The notes: generated by a model from the letters alone, not told the origin. DNA of 64,000 bases from Protea cynaroides (GCA_028583415.1 CM053273.1:91486676-91550675); one strand, 5' to 3'. Positions 44,701 through 56,636 are shown, numbered from the stretch's first letter. A program made the numbers and translations.

Positions 44701-47700
44701 AACCTGCTGGATGACAAGTTAAGGAGGCGGTACTTGCGAAATAGAGTGCTGAACAATATATGTAGGCAGATCATCATCCAACTCAGACACGACAATTGAC
44801 CCTTCCAAATATGATGTGGATTCAAAGAAAGAAACATTAGTGGTGACAATGTTTATTGGACTCCGGCATAGCAACGATAACACTTTTGAGTACGCGAATA
44901 CCCCACAGACAAACATTTGAGAGCCTTAGAATCCAACTTAAAGATACCAGGACGATGATCACAAATAAAACAAACATGCTCAAATACCCAACTAGGAAGC
45001 ACAAATAAAGGATAAGAGGAAACGACAGAGAATGAGGAATTCCACCACCCAAACAGAAGAGGGTATACTATTTATAAGATAACACGAAGTTAAAATAACA
45101 GTACCCCAAAAGGACTTGGCCACCTTCATTTCAAAAAGAAGTGATGGATTAACCTCCATTAAATGGCTATTCTTCCATTCCGCAACACCATTCTGTTGTG
45201 GGGTGTTGGGACAAAAAGACTGATGGACCATACCCTGTGCAGCCATAAATTGAGAGAACTGACCTGAAACCTATTCTTTGGCATTGTCACTTTGAAGAAG
45301 ACAAATAATGGTTTGGATTGAGTTTGAAAAATGAACAAAGACAAAAAAATAGAAAATAATTCAAAGCAACTTTTCGTTAAATTAATCCAAGTAACTCTTG
45401 AAAAATATCAACAAAAGTAACAAAATACTTGAACCCTAACTTAGATGTGACCAAATAATGTCCCCATACATCAGAATGAACTAAAGAAAAAGGGTACGCA
45501 TACTACTTATTGACCCGAGGAGAATAACTCACAAGATGGAGCTTCCCAAATTGACACGACTCACATTCTAAACTAGGCAGTGACAACGAGGATCAAGCTT
45601 CTTCATGAAAAGATGGATGACCCTAGTGGCAATGAACTTGATGGGGAAACAGAACACTTGAACATGCAACAGACGGAGAATCATCAAGTAGATACAACCC
45701 CTCTTGTGCACGGCCCCTACTAATCGTCTTCCTCATCGTAAGATCTTGAAAAACACATGAATCAAGGAAAAAGGTTATGAAACAATTGTAAACAGTAGTA
45801 AACTTACTAACAGATAACAAGTTAAATGGAAATTCAGGTAAATGAAGAATTGAGGATAGGGATAGAGATGGAGTGTGATGAATAATCTCAGTGCCACTGA
45901 CTTTGGCCAAAGAGCCATCTACCAAAGTGGCATTGGAGGTGGTGGGACGAAAGGAGGAAAATATACATGATATGCTGAACATATAATCGGAAGCACCCTA
46001 ATCAATGATCTAGGGTTAAGAGGATGAAAGACATGTAGTGATATTACCTATCTGAACAAAAATAGCAGTGGAAGACGATGAAGGCGGTGGAGTCTGAAAC
46101 TGGGTGTAGCGAGCATACTCATTATCAGTCATCTTGACCATCTTTCCCTCAGATAGTGAAGGAGGGGCTGTAGGCTCAGAACTAATGGCAAAATTGGAAA
46201 CTACTACTGAGGTGGTTTTCCATGAAGTTTCCAACAAAATCGTTGGATATGTCCAGGTTTCCCACAGTGACGACACGTGCAAGTTGGACCCTAACCATCT
46301 AAAAGAGGCTGGTGCCCAGGAGGTTTGCTATGGCCACCACCACCACCACCACCACTGGTGAGAAACAAGAACCTCACTATCTACAGGAGTGCCATCACGA
46401 GAAACCCGTAAAGCATGAGAAAATGTATCTGTCAAAGAGGCTAATGCGGCATTGCCAAGAATCTGAGAACGAATTGCTTCATACTTGGGTCCAAGGCCAC
46501 CTAAAAAACCCATAACTGCCAACTAGTTTTGCTGATCTTGCATCTTCTAAACATTAGCACTGATAAGAGGTAGAGAATTCAGTTCCTCATACATCCGTTT
46601 GAAATCAGTAATGTACTGGGTGAGATGGTGACCCTTCCGATCCACTTGATAAAATTCCTGTAACACCTCCTAAACTCAAGACAGATTATTGTGACCCAAA
46701 TATAAGACATGCAAATAATCCACATCTTTTTTACCATATCAATATGTGTAACAAGGTCCACAATAGAATTATTCATAGAGTTTAATAATTGTACCAAAAT
46801 TCGAGCATCAATAGTGTCCCATGTGGTGTCTATGCTAGACTTTGTTTGAGTTAAGTGACTCGATTGATCCCGTCCTGTCAAAACAAGCTTAACAATTTTT
46901 TGCCATTGTTGGAAATTATTAAGTCCTTCCAATTTCTTCTCTGTAATTTGATTGGAGGAGGAAGACACTTCAGCCACAGTAGTCTTGGACTCGGCCATTG
47001 TTCTCAACTTTTAACACACGGTTCAGCCAACCGAGTGGCAAAAAGTACCCAAAAATCAAGTTAACTCTTGTTCAGCCAACCGAGAGGCAAACAGACATTC
47101 AAAAAGCAAGTTAACACTCGGTTCAGCCAACCTAGAGGCAAAGAGGAATCTACAAAAAATCAATTTCAAAAACCAAACCAGAAAATTAATCCGGAAAAAA
47201 CTATCCACAAAGTTGAATCAGAAGGTTACCGAAACCATAGATCGTTCCAAGAAAAATTGACACCGCTACTGTAAATCAATCTCTACTGCTACCATAAATC
47301 GATCTCTCAAACCACAAAGTTGAGTCGAACCAGAAAGGTGAATCAGAAAACTGATTTAAATCAAACAACAGATCTCTTCCACATAAATGTAAATCGATCC
47401 TCAATCTATATGCAAATCAGCATCTCTCTATAAATTCTTACCCCCTTCTAAAAAGAGATTCAAACTTCTAGGTGTGACAGCAAGAAGTAGGTCTTAATAC
47501 AAATCTAATGGAGGTGGGAACGAGCTTGATGAGACTTGTATTAATGTCTAAGAACTAAGCTCTGATACCATGTAAATTCTATAGAGAAAAGAGATGAATA
47601 GTAGAAGGAGAGGCTGTTGCAACTTTGGGAGCCTCAACAATTGTGTTGAGATTCCCTAAACCATCTAATATATATAATATAGAAGGGCAATTAGAGGATT

Positions 47701-49683
47701 AATTAAACGAAAAAATAAAGAGGGAGGGAGAGGCCTTACCTCCTTCGAGAGGCCCATTGGGCCTCCCTTTTTGCTCGATGATCTCTAAATCTTAACAAAG
47801 AGAAAAGAACTTTCTAATTAGAGAGAATACTGAGTAGTTGTAGCTCAGCTATTGGTTTATGAGAAGGTCCTGATGGACCATTTTCTTGGTAATAGATTGA
47901 TTTCAGCAAAATAATCTAACAACTCTTCCACCGAGTTATAGGACATTGAATGTTTAGTAGAGTATTAGTCAAAACTGTTTCAGATACAATGCCCATTTTC
48001 ATCTTATCCTCTACCTGACTAGACCTTGATTCAGGCATTACAGGTCCTAGCTAGCAGAAATGATTGTCTTGAGATATACTTTGACTATAGTGAATAGTCA
48101 AACCTTGCACTTGGCTGCTCAAATTTCTGTAAGTATTGAACATTCAGATTTCAAAAGTGATGAAAGTGACAGCATGCTCCCAATGAAGCAAAATTGTCCT
48201 TGCTGGACAGGTGTCAAGGAAATCCTCATTGCTGATACGAAGTGTTTCTAATAGTCGTGCATGGGTAGTTTGGGTGGGTGCACAAGAAAATTTTTGAGTG
48301 CTTGCTGACGACAAAGAGTAGTGGATTAGAACTGAGAAGATTGTTAACTTTGCTTAGAAGGTTCAAACTTGAGTTGTCAGAACCCCATTTACCTTGTGTG
48401 ATCACATAACTCTGCAGGTCTTCTTTGGTGTCTAGACCAATGAAGAAGCAGCCTTGCGTATGTACGACAGGAAACAAATGGTCATGCTTGTCAATAGAAA
48501 GTGTGAGAACATTCACAAATATTCCAAATCGGCCTGAACTGATCAACCAACCCTGCATTAGTAAGGCCCCTGTAAGATCATTCAGGAGAGAAAAGTGAAA
48601 TGAGTATTCTGACAAGCAAAGATTAGACCTGGGCAACACTCTTCTGGGTACAAGAGCCTTTCAGAAAATGATCTATTAGCACTTGGAGTTCATGCGATTC
48701 TCCTTCATACCATGTAGAAGGTCCACTTCTTTTGTCGGATTCCATGTTGATGTTTGTTGTTTTGAAACTGGCAATCCTGTTCCTTTATCTTCTATATAAT
48801 CTGCCTGGCACATGCCACTTCTCATTAAGGTTTGAACCAAAATGAGCTTGAGCTTGTCAGGATACAGCCTTCTTTATGATTCCATGCCTTCTTTATGATT
48901 CCATATGGAGGAAGGAAAGATGAAACAATATGGATGTCTAAGGATTGGTTCTTGATGTTTAGGTTAAAGCTAAATAAGTGTTGGATTACAAACACTCCCT
49001 TTGCGGCCGGAAAAAAATAAAAGGGGTGGGGGGGGCTGATAGTAAAAATTTGTTGGTTAAAAAGAGGTTTTGTGGAATATCACGATTCTTTCTTTTGATT
49101 AATTGACTTTCTACCCGGTTGAGGTGGTAACAGTGATGTGAGGTATTGGTTGGAGTTAAGTATCATGATGCTGGTTAGTGTTTGTTGGCCTGATGATATA
49201 TTGTTTTACATCTTTTTGTTGGTTTCTCTGCTACTTTGATTTCCTGTGCATCTTTTGATAGATACTTGGTTTTGAGAAAATACATTCTAAACCTGAAAGT
49301 CTTGAGCATAGCTTTTCTTTACCTGTAAACTGATGAGATTGATGGAGGAATTAGCTTATAGGTCTTTCTAGGGGCCATATAATTAATAATTCTGAGCCCG
49401 GACCACTCTACCTTGGCAGTAAAGGATCAAAAGAGGAAGGGATACCTTCTCTGATAGCAGATTGGCTGTGAATGATGCCACACCTCCAGTTGTCTTTCCT
49501 TAGGATACCTTTGGTTTATTTATTTATTTATTTTTTTTTTTTGGGTCCTCTGAAAAGAGTGTTCTGATAACATGCCCTGGCAGGGATCTTGGCTTCTTGT
49601 ACCGGGCGGTTGATGCAAGCAGATGCAGGAGGTTGCTGGAGAACGGGGTGGTTACCTTCATGGGAGAGGGGGTAATGTCTTCC

Positions 49684-49754
<71 letters not shown>

Positions 49755-50961
49755 ATAGGGAAACTAAGTGGCGCTCTTCACTTTACCAATATTTTGAATT
49801 GAAGTTAAACTTGCTACTGCAGCTTTGGACAGTGATGACTTGCTCTATCTTAAGGAACAAATGGAAGCCGAGGAGGACGCTGAGCGTCTTCTTCGCCGCA
49901 CTGAGAAGCGTGCATTCGCGGCATTTAAAATATCCTTGGGGGCCCACTTGAACACATCATGTATTTCAAGTTGGAATATTTTTCTTCTGCAGGATATGTG
50001 TTAAAATATATGGAATGCTATTATGTGTGGGTGGGATCACAAAATGGATCATGTAGCCATAATAAATCCTTGCTGGAAGTCACTTGCATTGATTTATAGG
50101 CTTTTTCTAATTATTGTTAATATTTACCTGTTGTATATCATATTTGTAAAGATGGTTTAAAACAGTGACAATTTAGATTTGTGCACTAGATTATCACCGA
50201 AAATATCATTTAGACCATACATCAACCTGATTTGATGATCTTAACCGTTTGACTAGTAGACCTATTATTTCTATTTTACTACTCTTGACTGAATTTCTGA
50301 TAGTAGATGCAAGTCATGATGTACAAAAAAATTTCGAGGTACGTGGTTGTTAGGTCCAACTATTCTGTTAGAATTGTCATTTTCTGGATATCTTTTTTTT
50401 TCTTGGTACTATCATTGGAGTGGTGAGACTAAAATCGAAGTGACAGCTCTTCTTAGTCCTGAAAGGAAATATACCTCATTCTACCAATTTTTTTGAATTC
50501 ATCTTGTTATTCCTTGATCACTGAACACCAAGCTGCAAGTTTAGCGGATTCTTCACCTGCCTCGGTGCCTTTACCACTACGTGTGGAGCCCAAGCCGAAG
50601 AGTGGGATCAGGTACGACTTTCCTGTTGTTAACCCTGTATAATTGTAATATCCTTTTCTGGGACTGACTTTGGTATTCTTATGGATGAAAATAAAGGCAA
50701 CAAGATCTCCTGAAAAACATTGTGGAGATCAGACCAAAGCGACACAGAATATCGAGTGAATCAAGCCCTAAAAGTGGAAATCAATCTGCTAAAGTTTCTA
50801 TGGCCTCCACTTCAATGAATGGGGAAAAGGAAACAATCTCAGATAAAGAGATTCTTCCACCAAGGCCAAGCAAAGGAGAAGAAGGCGTTACCAAACCGGA
50901 GAACCCTGTTAAAAGCTTACTGGGCTTAGCTTATGAAGCTTCCGATGATGAGGAAGATTGA
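41750..50961 (+). CDS. Conserved uncharacterised plant protein, 207 aa
   Basis: Exons 41750-41798, 42102-42172, 49623-49671, 49823-49929, 50529-50611 and 50697-50961 join in phase to 207 residues. The N-terminus MSGREVREYTNLTDPK, then DRKLGKGKDKIDDEDVTFHR, QEVAGERGGYLHGRG, and the strongly charged ALDSDDLLYLKEQMEAEEDA-ERLLRRTEKRAFAAFK form a conserved, probably helical core. The C-terminal third is basic then acidic (EIRPKRHRISS ... LAYEASDDEED) and likely disordered; a KPKR-type basic cluster may be a nuclear signal. I know the family as conserved in plants but cannot name a function. Intron 2 is 7.45 kb because of a copia element. Intron 4 is a probable U12 AT-AC intron (separate entry). 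Confidence 0.85.
42899..47000 (-). pseudogene. Copia gag-pol of intron-2 element, broken
   Basis: Reading down the minus strand: gag from MAESKTTVAEVSSSSNQITE (start about 46998) with KLEGLNNFQQWQKIV; gag middle ILGNAALASLTDTF near 46450; protease/core region with VSGTEIIHHTPSLSLSSILH near 45900; integrase piece CPNTPQQNGVAEWKNSHLME near 45190; RT at 44578-43922 (HQLDVKNAFLYCDLHDEVYM, EQPPRFVAQG); and MIESKPVDTPMEPNIKF at 43673. The run of (CCA)n at 46335-46357 expands the gag frame to consecutive Trp codons on the minus strand. Many stops and frameshifts. Confidence 0.8.
47016..47145. repeat. Three tandem units in copia leader, 50-57 bp period
   Basis: GGTTCAGCCAACCGAG-GGCA occurs three times (about 47024, 47070, 47121), each with AAGTTAAC nearby, just upstream of gag on the minus strand. 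These lie in the leader between the primer site and gag. They may be part of the packaging region or simple slippage. Confidence 0.55.
47798..49622. other. Rest of intron 2
   Basis: No exon is recognised apart from the acceptor of exon 3. The frames at 48060-48251 and 48226-48639 look like chance. A T-run and a TTTA repeat occur near 49520. Confidence 0.35.
49685..49750. repeat. C-run and (CT)n microsatellite in intron 3
   Basis: A C homopolymer is followed by about 30 CT units with one interruption. It fills most of the 151-bp intron 3 and doubles as its polypyrimidine tract. Confidence 0.8.
49930..50528 (+). other. U12-type AT-AC intron (intron 4)
   Basis: The donor after the AAA codon at 49927-49929 is ATATCCTT, the exact minor-spliceosome AT-AC consensus. 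The intron ends CAC, with exon 5 starting CAAGCTGC. TTCCTTGAT at 50510-50518 matches the U12 branch-site consensus TTCCTTRAY exactly, and its branch A (50517) is 11 bases before the intron end, the normal distance. There is no usable GT donor that keeps the frame. Phase 0 is preserved: ...FAAFK|QAASLADS. Confidence 0.9.
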
Positions 50962-51748
50962 GTGGGTAACTTATATTGGTGCAATATTGGCTTTTTTGTT
51001 TTTGTTTTTGTTTTTGTAGTCAGTTTCAATGTTTATAACACTGTTTTAGTTCATTAGAAAAAAAAGGTATACTTATTGAAAGTACCATCTTTTCTAAATA
51101 TGTTTATTGGTCACACTTGTTGAGGCAGAAGTGAAGATTGGTCATTAATAATCTGTTTGGTTTAAGTATTTAAACCCAATTAATAGTGGATTTGATTTTG
51201 TTTTATCTTGAATGCATATTGAACCGAATTGATTACAGCCTTGTAGCCTATGGTGCACTTTATCGTTTACTTTTATTTGTTTTTGGGTGAACCATCTGGC
51301 CATGTATGTTCTTCTTCTTACATATCGTATTAACCCCATTTTGCGTCAATCAATTACGACGGCTCGTAAATAAATATAAAAAAAACAGGTGTGAAAAGAA
51401 GACACACAGGATCTGAACAAGTGGATTGAATTATTTGGGAAGTTATCACATGATTCACATTGGTTGTTGGAAGATTAAGAAAAAAAAAGAAATTGTGGGA
51501 AGCTACTCAAACTCCGTAATTTTTGTGTGTTTTTTAAGAGCAAAAAAAAAAAAAAACGACTATGGGCTTTTTACCAGATGATAATTTAATGATTTCTCTC
51601 AACTATATATATATATATATGTCACCATGATTATTTCTCTTGTTTCGTTAATGATAAAAAAAAAAAAGAAAAGGTAAATAGTAACTTTATTCGGTAGAAC
51701 ATGTAGGTAGGACACATGGTTGACAGATTAGGTATATCCAGCAAGCAA
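50962..51748. other. 3' flank and AT-rich intergenic DNA
   Basis: TTTTTG repeats occur at about 50994-51020 in the presumed 3'-UTR. A-runs occur at 51479, 51542 and 51655, and an (AT)n run at 51605-51620. No gene. Confidence 0.4.
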
Positions 51749-52018
51749 TCATGGAGTGGAACACGGCGTAACTGTTGCACATGTAAGCGACAGAAGAACC
51801 TTCCAAACTAAGAAATCCGCAACCAAATTCGCCTCCCCAGAAATGTAATTAAAATTACAAGAGAAAAGAGTTGAAGCGGTGATGGTGGAAAGAAACAGGG
51901 AGAGATAAGAGAGATAAGAGAGATAAGAGATCACCGATTGGCAATCCGATTGGAGCAGAAAGTAGTCGATGCCTAATGAGATGCCCTTCCCACCACAGGT
52001 TGTGGCCCACTTAAACAT
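51749..52018 (-). pseudogene. RNase H-like domain fragment of a LINE-type element
   Basis: The minus frame reads GISLGIDYFLLQSDCQSVIS, then FNYISGEANLVADFLVWKVL. This matches the ESDC... and ...REAN-VAD-LA motifs of the RNase H-like domain at the end of plant LINE proteins. An AGATAAGAG tandem repeat (51903-51930) has inserted extra YLS codons between the two motifs. No poly-A tail or 5' part is found. Confidence 0.5.
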
Positions 52019-52598
52019 TCTTTGTTAGCTGGATTACCTACAAAATATTTATATTCAACGCATCCAAGCCTTGACCAATACTTAGTTGGCTGCACGAATC
52101 CCTCATTCAAGTTTAATATATAGATAATAGCAGCTGTTACCACTTTTCCTGCAAGTTGGACTTTTCATTTAGAAGGAGATATTTTCTATATTTCTGTCAT
52201 GAATGTCAATTAAGTATTATTTTTTTGGGTTATTATCGTCTTCAATTGCTGGATTCGGTCTCTCTTAATTAGATGCACCTATCGATGTATTGGTAGACGC
52301 ACTGAGTTAAAGAGAGATTGTTGGATCCTCGATTGGAGAGGATAATGATTTTTTCACGGGAAAAAATCATCACACCACGAATGTCAGATTTCTTTTTCAG
52401 CATTCTCACATAACTCAATATTTTTTTTCTGATATTTTTCTTTTCCTTCTTGATCTTGTAGGATTCTATTAAAAATACCCAATCTTGCATATCTATTGGT
52501 GTAACATGAAAAATTCCCCCACTGGTAGCATGAAAAATCCTTTTTTATTTTTTTATTAGTAACAATAAGAGAAAATCAATTCAAACATTCTTTTACAT

Positions 52599-52648
<50 letters not shown>

Positions 52649-53282
52649 TTACTCTCTCTTCTATCAAAAAATAATAGAATATGACAGTGAGAGGATGCGG
52701 ATCCATGTAATGCACTCGGCCAGCTCAACATCGTTCTAACTAATAATAATAAATGAACAATTAATAATAACAATCGTTCATCTTCAGTCACTTGATTGGA
52801 TTATGTTGGCCATCCGGTGTGTGAACTTAGGTTCGCCCATCGGATCAATGATAGGTAATGGTCAATTAGGCACAATGATGCCATGGATTCTCTGGGCTTC
52901 ATTTGGTTCAGACGTTAATACAACTTTATTGCTTCAATTTGTTGCTGGTTCCTTCTCGCGGGAATTGGTTCAGGTTGACTCTGATTCAGCTGCTACTGCA
53001 GTGAACCCATTTCCTTGTTGATCCGACATCAGAATCTGAGTGATAGCCTGATGCTGTGTTTGGTATGGATGCTTGGAAGCCATTATAGTGCATTTTTTGA
53101 GCTTTTGGATCCTAGTATTTGGTAAGAGAAGGAGATTTTTTTTCTAAATCCATTTTTTATTCTATTTTTCATTTGGAGCTTAGAAGGAAAATATCTGACA
53201 TTTTAGTCCATTCTCACGCAGCATGAAATTGACAAAAATCGATGATCCATATCTGGTCTAATCCGATCTGAGACTATGCAAC
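52019..53282. other. Intergenic DNA upstream of receptor kinase
   Basis: Contains an (ATT)n microsatellite (52600-52648) and the second copy of a dispersed CGATGTATTGGTAGA repeat (about 52274). The 3' part is the presumed promoter and leader of the kinase gene. The frame at 52803-53021 has no known match. Confidence 0.4.
52600..52648. repeat. (ATT)n microsatellite, about 16 units
   Basis: A perfect trinucleotide run, a likely polymorphic marker. Confidence 0.95.
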
Positions 53283-55442
53283 ATGATCAGGGCTCAGAAA
53301 TTCACAATCTGTTTCATGGTGTCTGTGATTCAAATGGTAAGCTTAATTTCATTGGGTGCGAATGGATCCTACTACAACTACCCAGATGAAAGAGATGCTC
53401 TGTTTCAACTGAGGGATTCTCTTAATTCGACAGTTGATTTGCATTCAAACTGGACGGGTGTGCCATGTAATGGTGATTTGAGTAATTGGAGCGGAATTGC
53501 CTGTTCGAACTGGCATGTTGTCCGAATTTCCCTTAATGGGATTCAGTTGACAGGTTCCCTCCCGCCAAAGTTTCTTCAAAACATTACTTTCTTGAGCAAA
53601 CTCAACTTACGACACAATTCAATATTTGGTTCTCTTCCCAATTTCACAAATCTTGAGTACCTGAAATACATCTTCCTCTCCGGTAACCGTTTCTCTGGTT
53701 CAATCCCATCAGAATTAATCAACTTGCCAATATTAGCTAAGTTAGAGCTGCAAGAGAATACTCTATCAGGGAAAATCCCACCTTTTAATCAATCCACCTT
53801 AACAGTTTTCAATGTATCAAATAATCTCCTTCAAGGATTGATACCCAAAACCACCATTCTTCAAAGGTTTCCCATGAGTTCCTTTGATCATAACTCACAA
53901 CTTTGTGGGATTCCTTCGATGCAGCTGTGTCCTTTTAGTCCTTTTACACTGCCTCCTTCCCCAAGTCCAAGTCCAAGTCCAAGTCCAAGTCCAAGTTCTA
54001 GTCCATTGCAAGGGAGTCACAAAGTTGTCAATTCATGGATTATCATTTTGATAGCAGTTGCGGCAGCTGCTGTTCTCACTGTAGTCTTGATTACCATATT
54101 CTGCTACCGTAAGAGGAGGTTGAACAGACAAGAAATTGAAGAGGAATCTTCAGGTATGGCTCAAAAATGGATACACTAATCATTTTTTTTTTTTTTTTTT
54201 TTTTTGGTAGGGGTGGGGTTGGGGGGAAGAATTGCAGAACATGAAACACATTACAGGTTGCTGTAGAATGAATGTGCTTGGCCTGCATTTGAAAATGGTT
54301 GAATTCTATTGATTTCTGTTATTATTTTGAAGGTATTATAGAGCGGTTGGAAGATAAAAGGCAAATCTTTGGAAGCAAACGAGGTCCAGAAAGAAGAATA
54401 AAATTGGAGTTTATAGACAGAGAAAGACAAGTGTTCAATCTGGATGATATTCTGAGAGCTTCTGCGGAACAATTGGGGATGGGGAATTTAGGTTATACAT
54501 ATAAAGCAACCCTGGATATTGGTTCAGTTGTAACCGTAAAAAGGCTTGCGGACATTAATGGATTAAGCAACAAGGAATTTGGTAAACAGATGCGGTTGCT
54601 GGGAAAGACGAGGCATGAAAACCTAGTGGAGATCATATCCTTCTACGATTCCAAGGATGAGAAATTCGTTGTCTATGAACATGTCAATCATGGCAGTTTG
54701 TTTCAGCTATTACATGGTAAATTCTCTTTCTTTCCTTCCATGATCTAAACAATTCAGAACCTAAACTATCTTTTCTTTGCTAGATAAAGAGAGTTTTGGG
54801 TTCTAAAATTATTTTTAAAAAAATTTGGGGGTTGTAGGAAACAGAATGAGAAGCACACCATTGAAGTGGAGTACAAGATTGTTAATAGTGAGAGGTGTAG
54901 CAGAGGGCCTGAATTTCCTTCACCAATCATTGCCTTGTCAGAAGGTGCCCCATGCCAACCTCAAATCCTGCAACATTCTAATCAATCTCCATCATCAAAA
55001 CTACCATCCTAAGCTCAGTGATTATGGGTTCTTGCCACTATTTCCGGCTCGTAAGTCCTATGAGATGCTCGCCACTGGACGGGCGCCAGAATTCACCCGA
55101 GGGAAGAAACTGAGCCACAAAACCGACGTTTACTGCTTTGGGATTGTACTTCTAGAAGTCATCACTGGACGGTTAGCGGTGACATCTTCCTCAGGAAGCG
55201 ATGAAATATCAGAATCAGATAATCTCCCAGAATGGGTGAGGGAGGTTGTTAACGATGACTGGTCAACAGATATATTGGACAGAGAACTATTAGAAACAGA
55301 AGAAGCGCAACATGAGATGTTCATGCTCACCGAAATCGCACTCCATTGTACAGCTTGCCAACCAGAGAAGCGTCCCAAGATGAATGAAGTATTGAGAAGA
55401 ATTGAAGAGATCATGGAAGAGAGCAGCAAATTGAGAGAATGA
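53283..55442 (+). CDS. LRR-III receptor-like kinase, probable pseudokinase
   Basis: Exons 53283-54153, 54333-54716 and 54838-55442 join in phase (both introns phase 1) to 619 residues. A signal peptide (about 1-29) is followed by an LRR N-terminal cap (ERDALFQLRDSLNS ... NWTG) and about five LRRs to residue 195 (LTGSLPPKFLQNITFLSKLN, FSGSIPSELINLPIL). A Ser-Pro hinge (about 224-242, from an AGTCCA repeat) precedes one membrane helix (252-275) and RKRR. The kinase domain has a poor glycine loop (GMGNLGYTYKA), Lys360 in VTVKRL, HAN at 457-459 in place of HRD, and DYG at 480-482 in place of DFG. Loss of the catalytic Asp and an altered DFG predict little or no phosphotransfer, as is common in subfamily III. 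The exact orthologue is uncertain. Confidence 0.9.
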
Positions 55443-55544
55443 AGTTAGAAGATGTACGGTCATTATTCCTTGTTTGATGCTCAGAAATCAATATTGGCTA
55501 CCACTTGGTGAAAGCCTTGCTTCCATGAAATGAAATTACTCTTT

Positions 55545-55608
55545 TCTTTTTTGTTTTTTTTTTTTTTTTGTTTTTTGTTTTTTGTTTTTTGTTTTTTTTT
55601 TTTTTTTG
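55545..55608. repeat. (TTTTTTG)n-like low-complexity tract
   Basis: Four TTTTTTG-type units between T-runs in the 3' flank of the kinase gene. Probably a decayed poly-T microsatellite. Confidence 0.7.
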
Positions 55609-55750
55609 AGTAATCATTTCACTATAATCATTAATCCTACCAAATTAGAAGACACATATCCCAATATTGGTGAGAGAGAGAGAGAGAGAAGAGATGGATG
55701 GCTTGATATTGTATTAAGAAATTTAATCTTAATGCGATGCATGTGACATT

Positions 55751-56108
55751 TGTTAGGGATGAACACACAACCATGAGAAAGAGATGAAGATCAAGCAATC
55801 ACATAACACAGGATTTGCTGTGGTTCAGTACCCAAATTGAAATGCCTATCTCCACCACAGAGAAACTGAGATTTTTTATTGTCAAGAAAACCTTTTACAA
55901 TTTTCTTCACTTGACATAATGAATTCTTTTGTTTAGAACTTACCTAGGTTTTTCTACACAGAGACAATATATAGGGAAACCTAGAAACCCTAATCGCACA
56001 ATAATTATAAGTTTACTCTATACATATAATAAACTCATACCCTAATAATACAAATACTACCCTTTATAATTACATAGATCCCACCAAATACAAGACACCA
56101 ACCCAACA
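55751..56108. mobile_element. Solo LTR, 358 bp, perfect ACATT target duplication
   Basis: It starts TGTTAGGGATGAACAC and ends ACCAACCCAACA. ACATT lies on both sides (55746-55750 and 56109-56113). Either strand obeys TG..CA; on the minus strand it would begin TGTTGGGTTGG. There is no internal region. It sits in the upstream region of the aquaporin gene, between two similar 27-base flanks (see findings). Confidence 0.8.
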
Positions 56109-56163
56109 ACATTAAAATCAAATATCAAGATTACTCTTATTGCTTAATTTAATTTTAATGTGA

Positions 56164-56460
56164 TGCATGTGAAGAGAGGAACCGGAGGGTTCCTTTGGGA
56201 AGCAGAAGATAAAGAGCTCAACTGCACTCCAAGATAAGGACGTCGGTAAGTAAGGTCGACGGTTTCGAGTAGCGAGAAAGAAAGGATTGGAGTCTGAGTC
56301 AGTAGGCTTACACATTTTCCCTACGTGCCATCACACTTACACCCCTACTTCCACGTGTCTACATAAATCCAAATCCTCTTCTGCTCTTGATAAACTAGGA
56401 CTTCCCCTCACCCCCACCCACTTCTCCCCTCATGAGTCCCTCTGCAGTCTGCATGCAAAC
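56164..56460 (+). promoter_or_regulatory. Upstream region with RY and ACGT (ABRE-like) motifs
   Basis: TGCATG at 56164-56169 and TGCATGCA at 56450-56457 contain the RY core (CATGCA on one or both strands). TACGTGCC at 56322-56329 and CCACGTGTC at 56351-56359 have the ACGT core of bZIP/ABRE sites. RY plus ACGT motifs are the known signature of seed-maturation promoters bound by B3 factors (ABI3/FUS3/LEC2) and bZIPs. That fits the TIP3 type of the gene. Binding here is inferred. Confidence 0.5.
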
Positions 56461-56636
56461 CTAGATCTCCTTTCGATCGGTAAAGAGAACAACAACAACA
56501 ACAACAAGAGAAAATAGCAGCACTACTTGATCAGGCTAAGAAGAAGAAAGAAGGCCGGAAAGATTAGTAGCAACAGAAGCTAGCAGAGATAGAGAGAGAG
56601 AGAGAGAGGATCCGGGCCAGTATATAGGCGAGAGAC

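Larger units (their letters stand above)
42631..47797 (-). mobile_element. Ty1/copia retrotransposon in intron 2, decayed
   Basis: 5' LTR 47797-47571 and 3' LTR 42898-42631 on the minus strand. They share GGAGAGG-TGTTGCAACTTTGG, CCTCAACAATTGTGTTGAGA and the AGGCCTTACC block. Next to the 5' LTR, TGGTATCAGAGCTTAG (47570-47555, minus) is an excellent initiator-Met primer site. A polypurine tract lies just inside the 3' LTR at about 42900. The LTRs (227 and 268 bp) are clearly diverged. No convincing target duplication was found. It lies antisense to the host gene. Confidence 0.85.

Noticed and set aside
46312..46361. Poly-His frame
   Set aside because: Comes from a short (CCA)n run in decayed copia gag read in the wrong direction.
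48226..48639. 137-codon minus frame in intron 2
   Set aside because: No family motifs, low-complexity hydrophobic composition, lies in intron between mapped exons.
49685..49750. Regular CT repeats considered as a repeat array with spacers
   Set aside because: A plain dinucleotide microsatellite with no spacers, as with the other simple repeats in this plant window.
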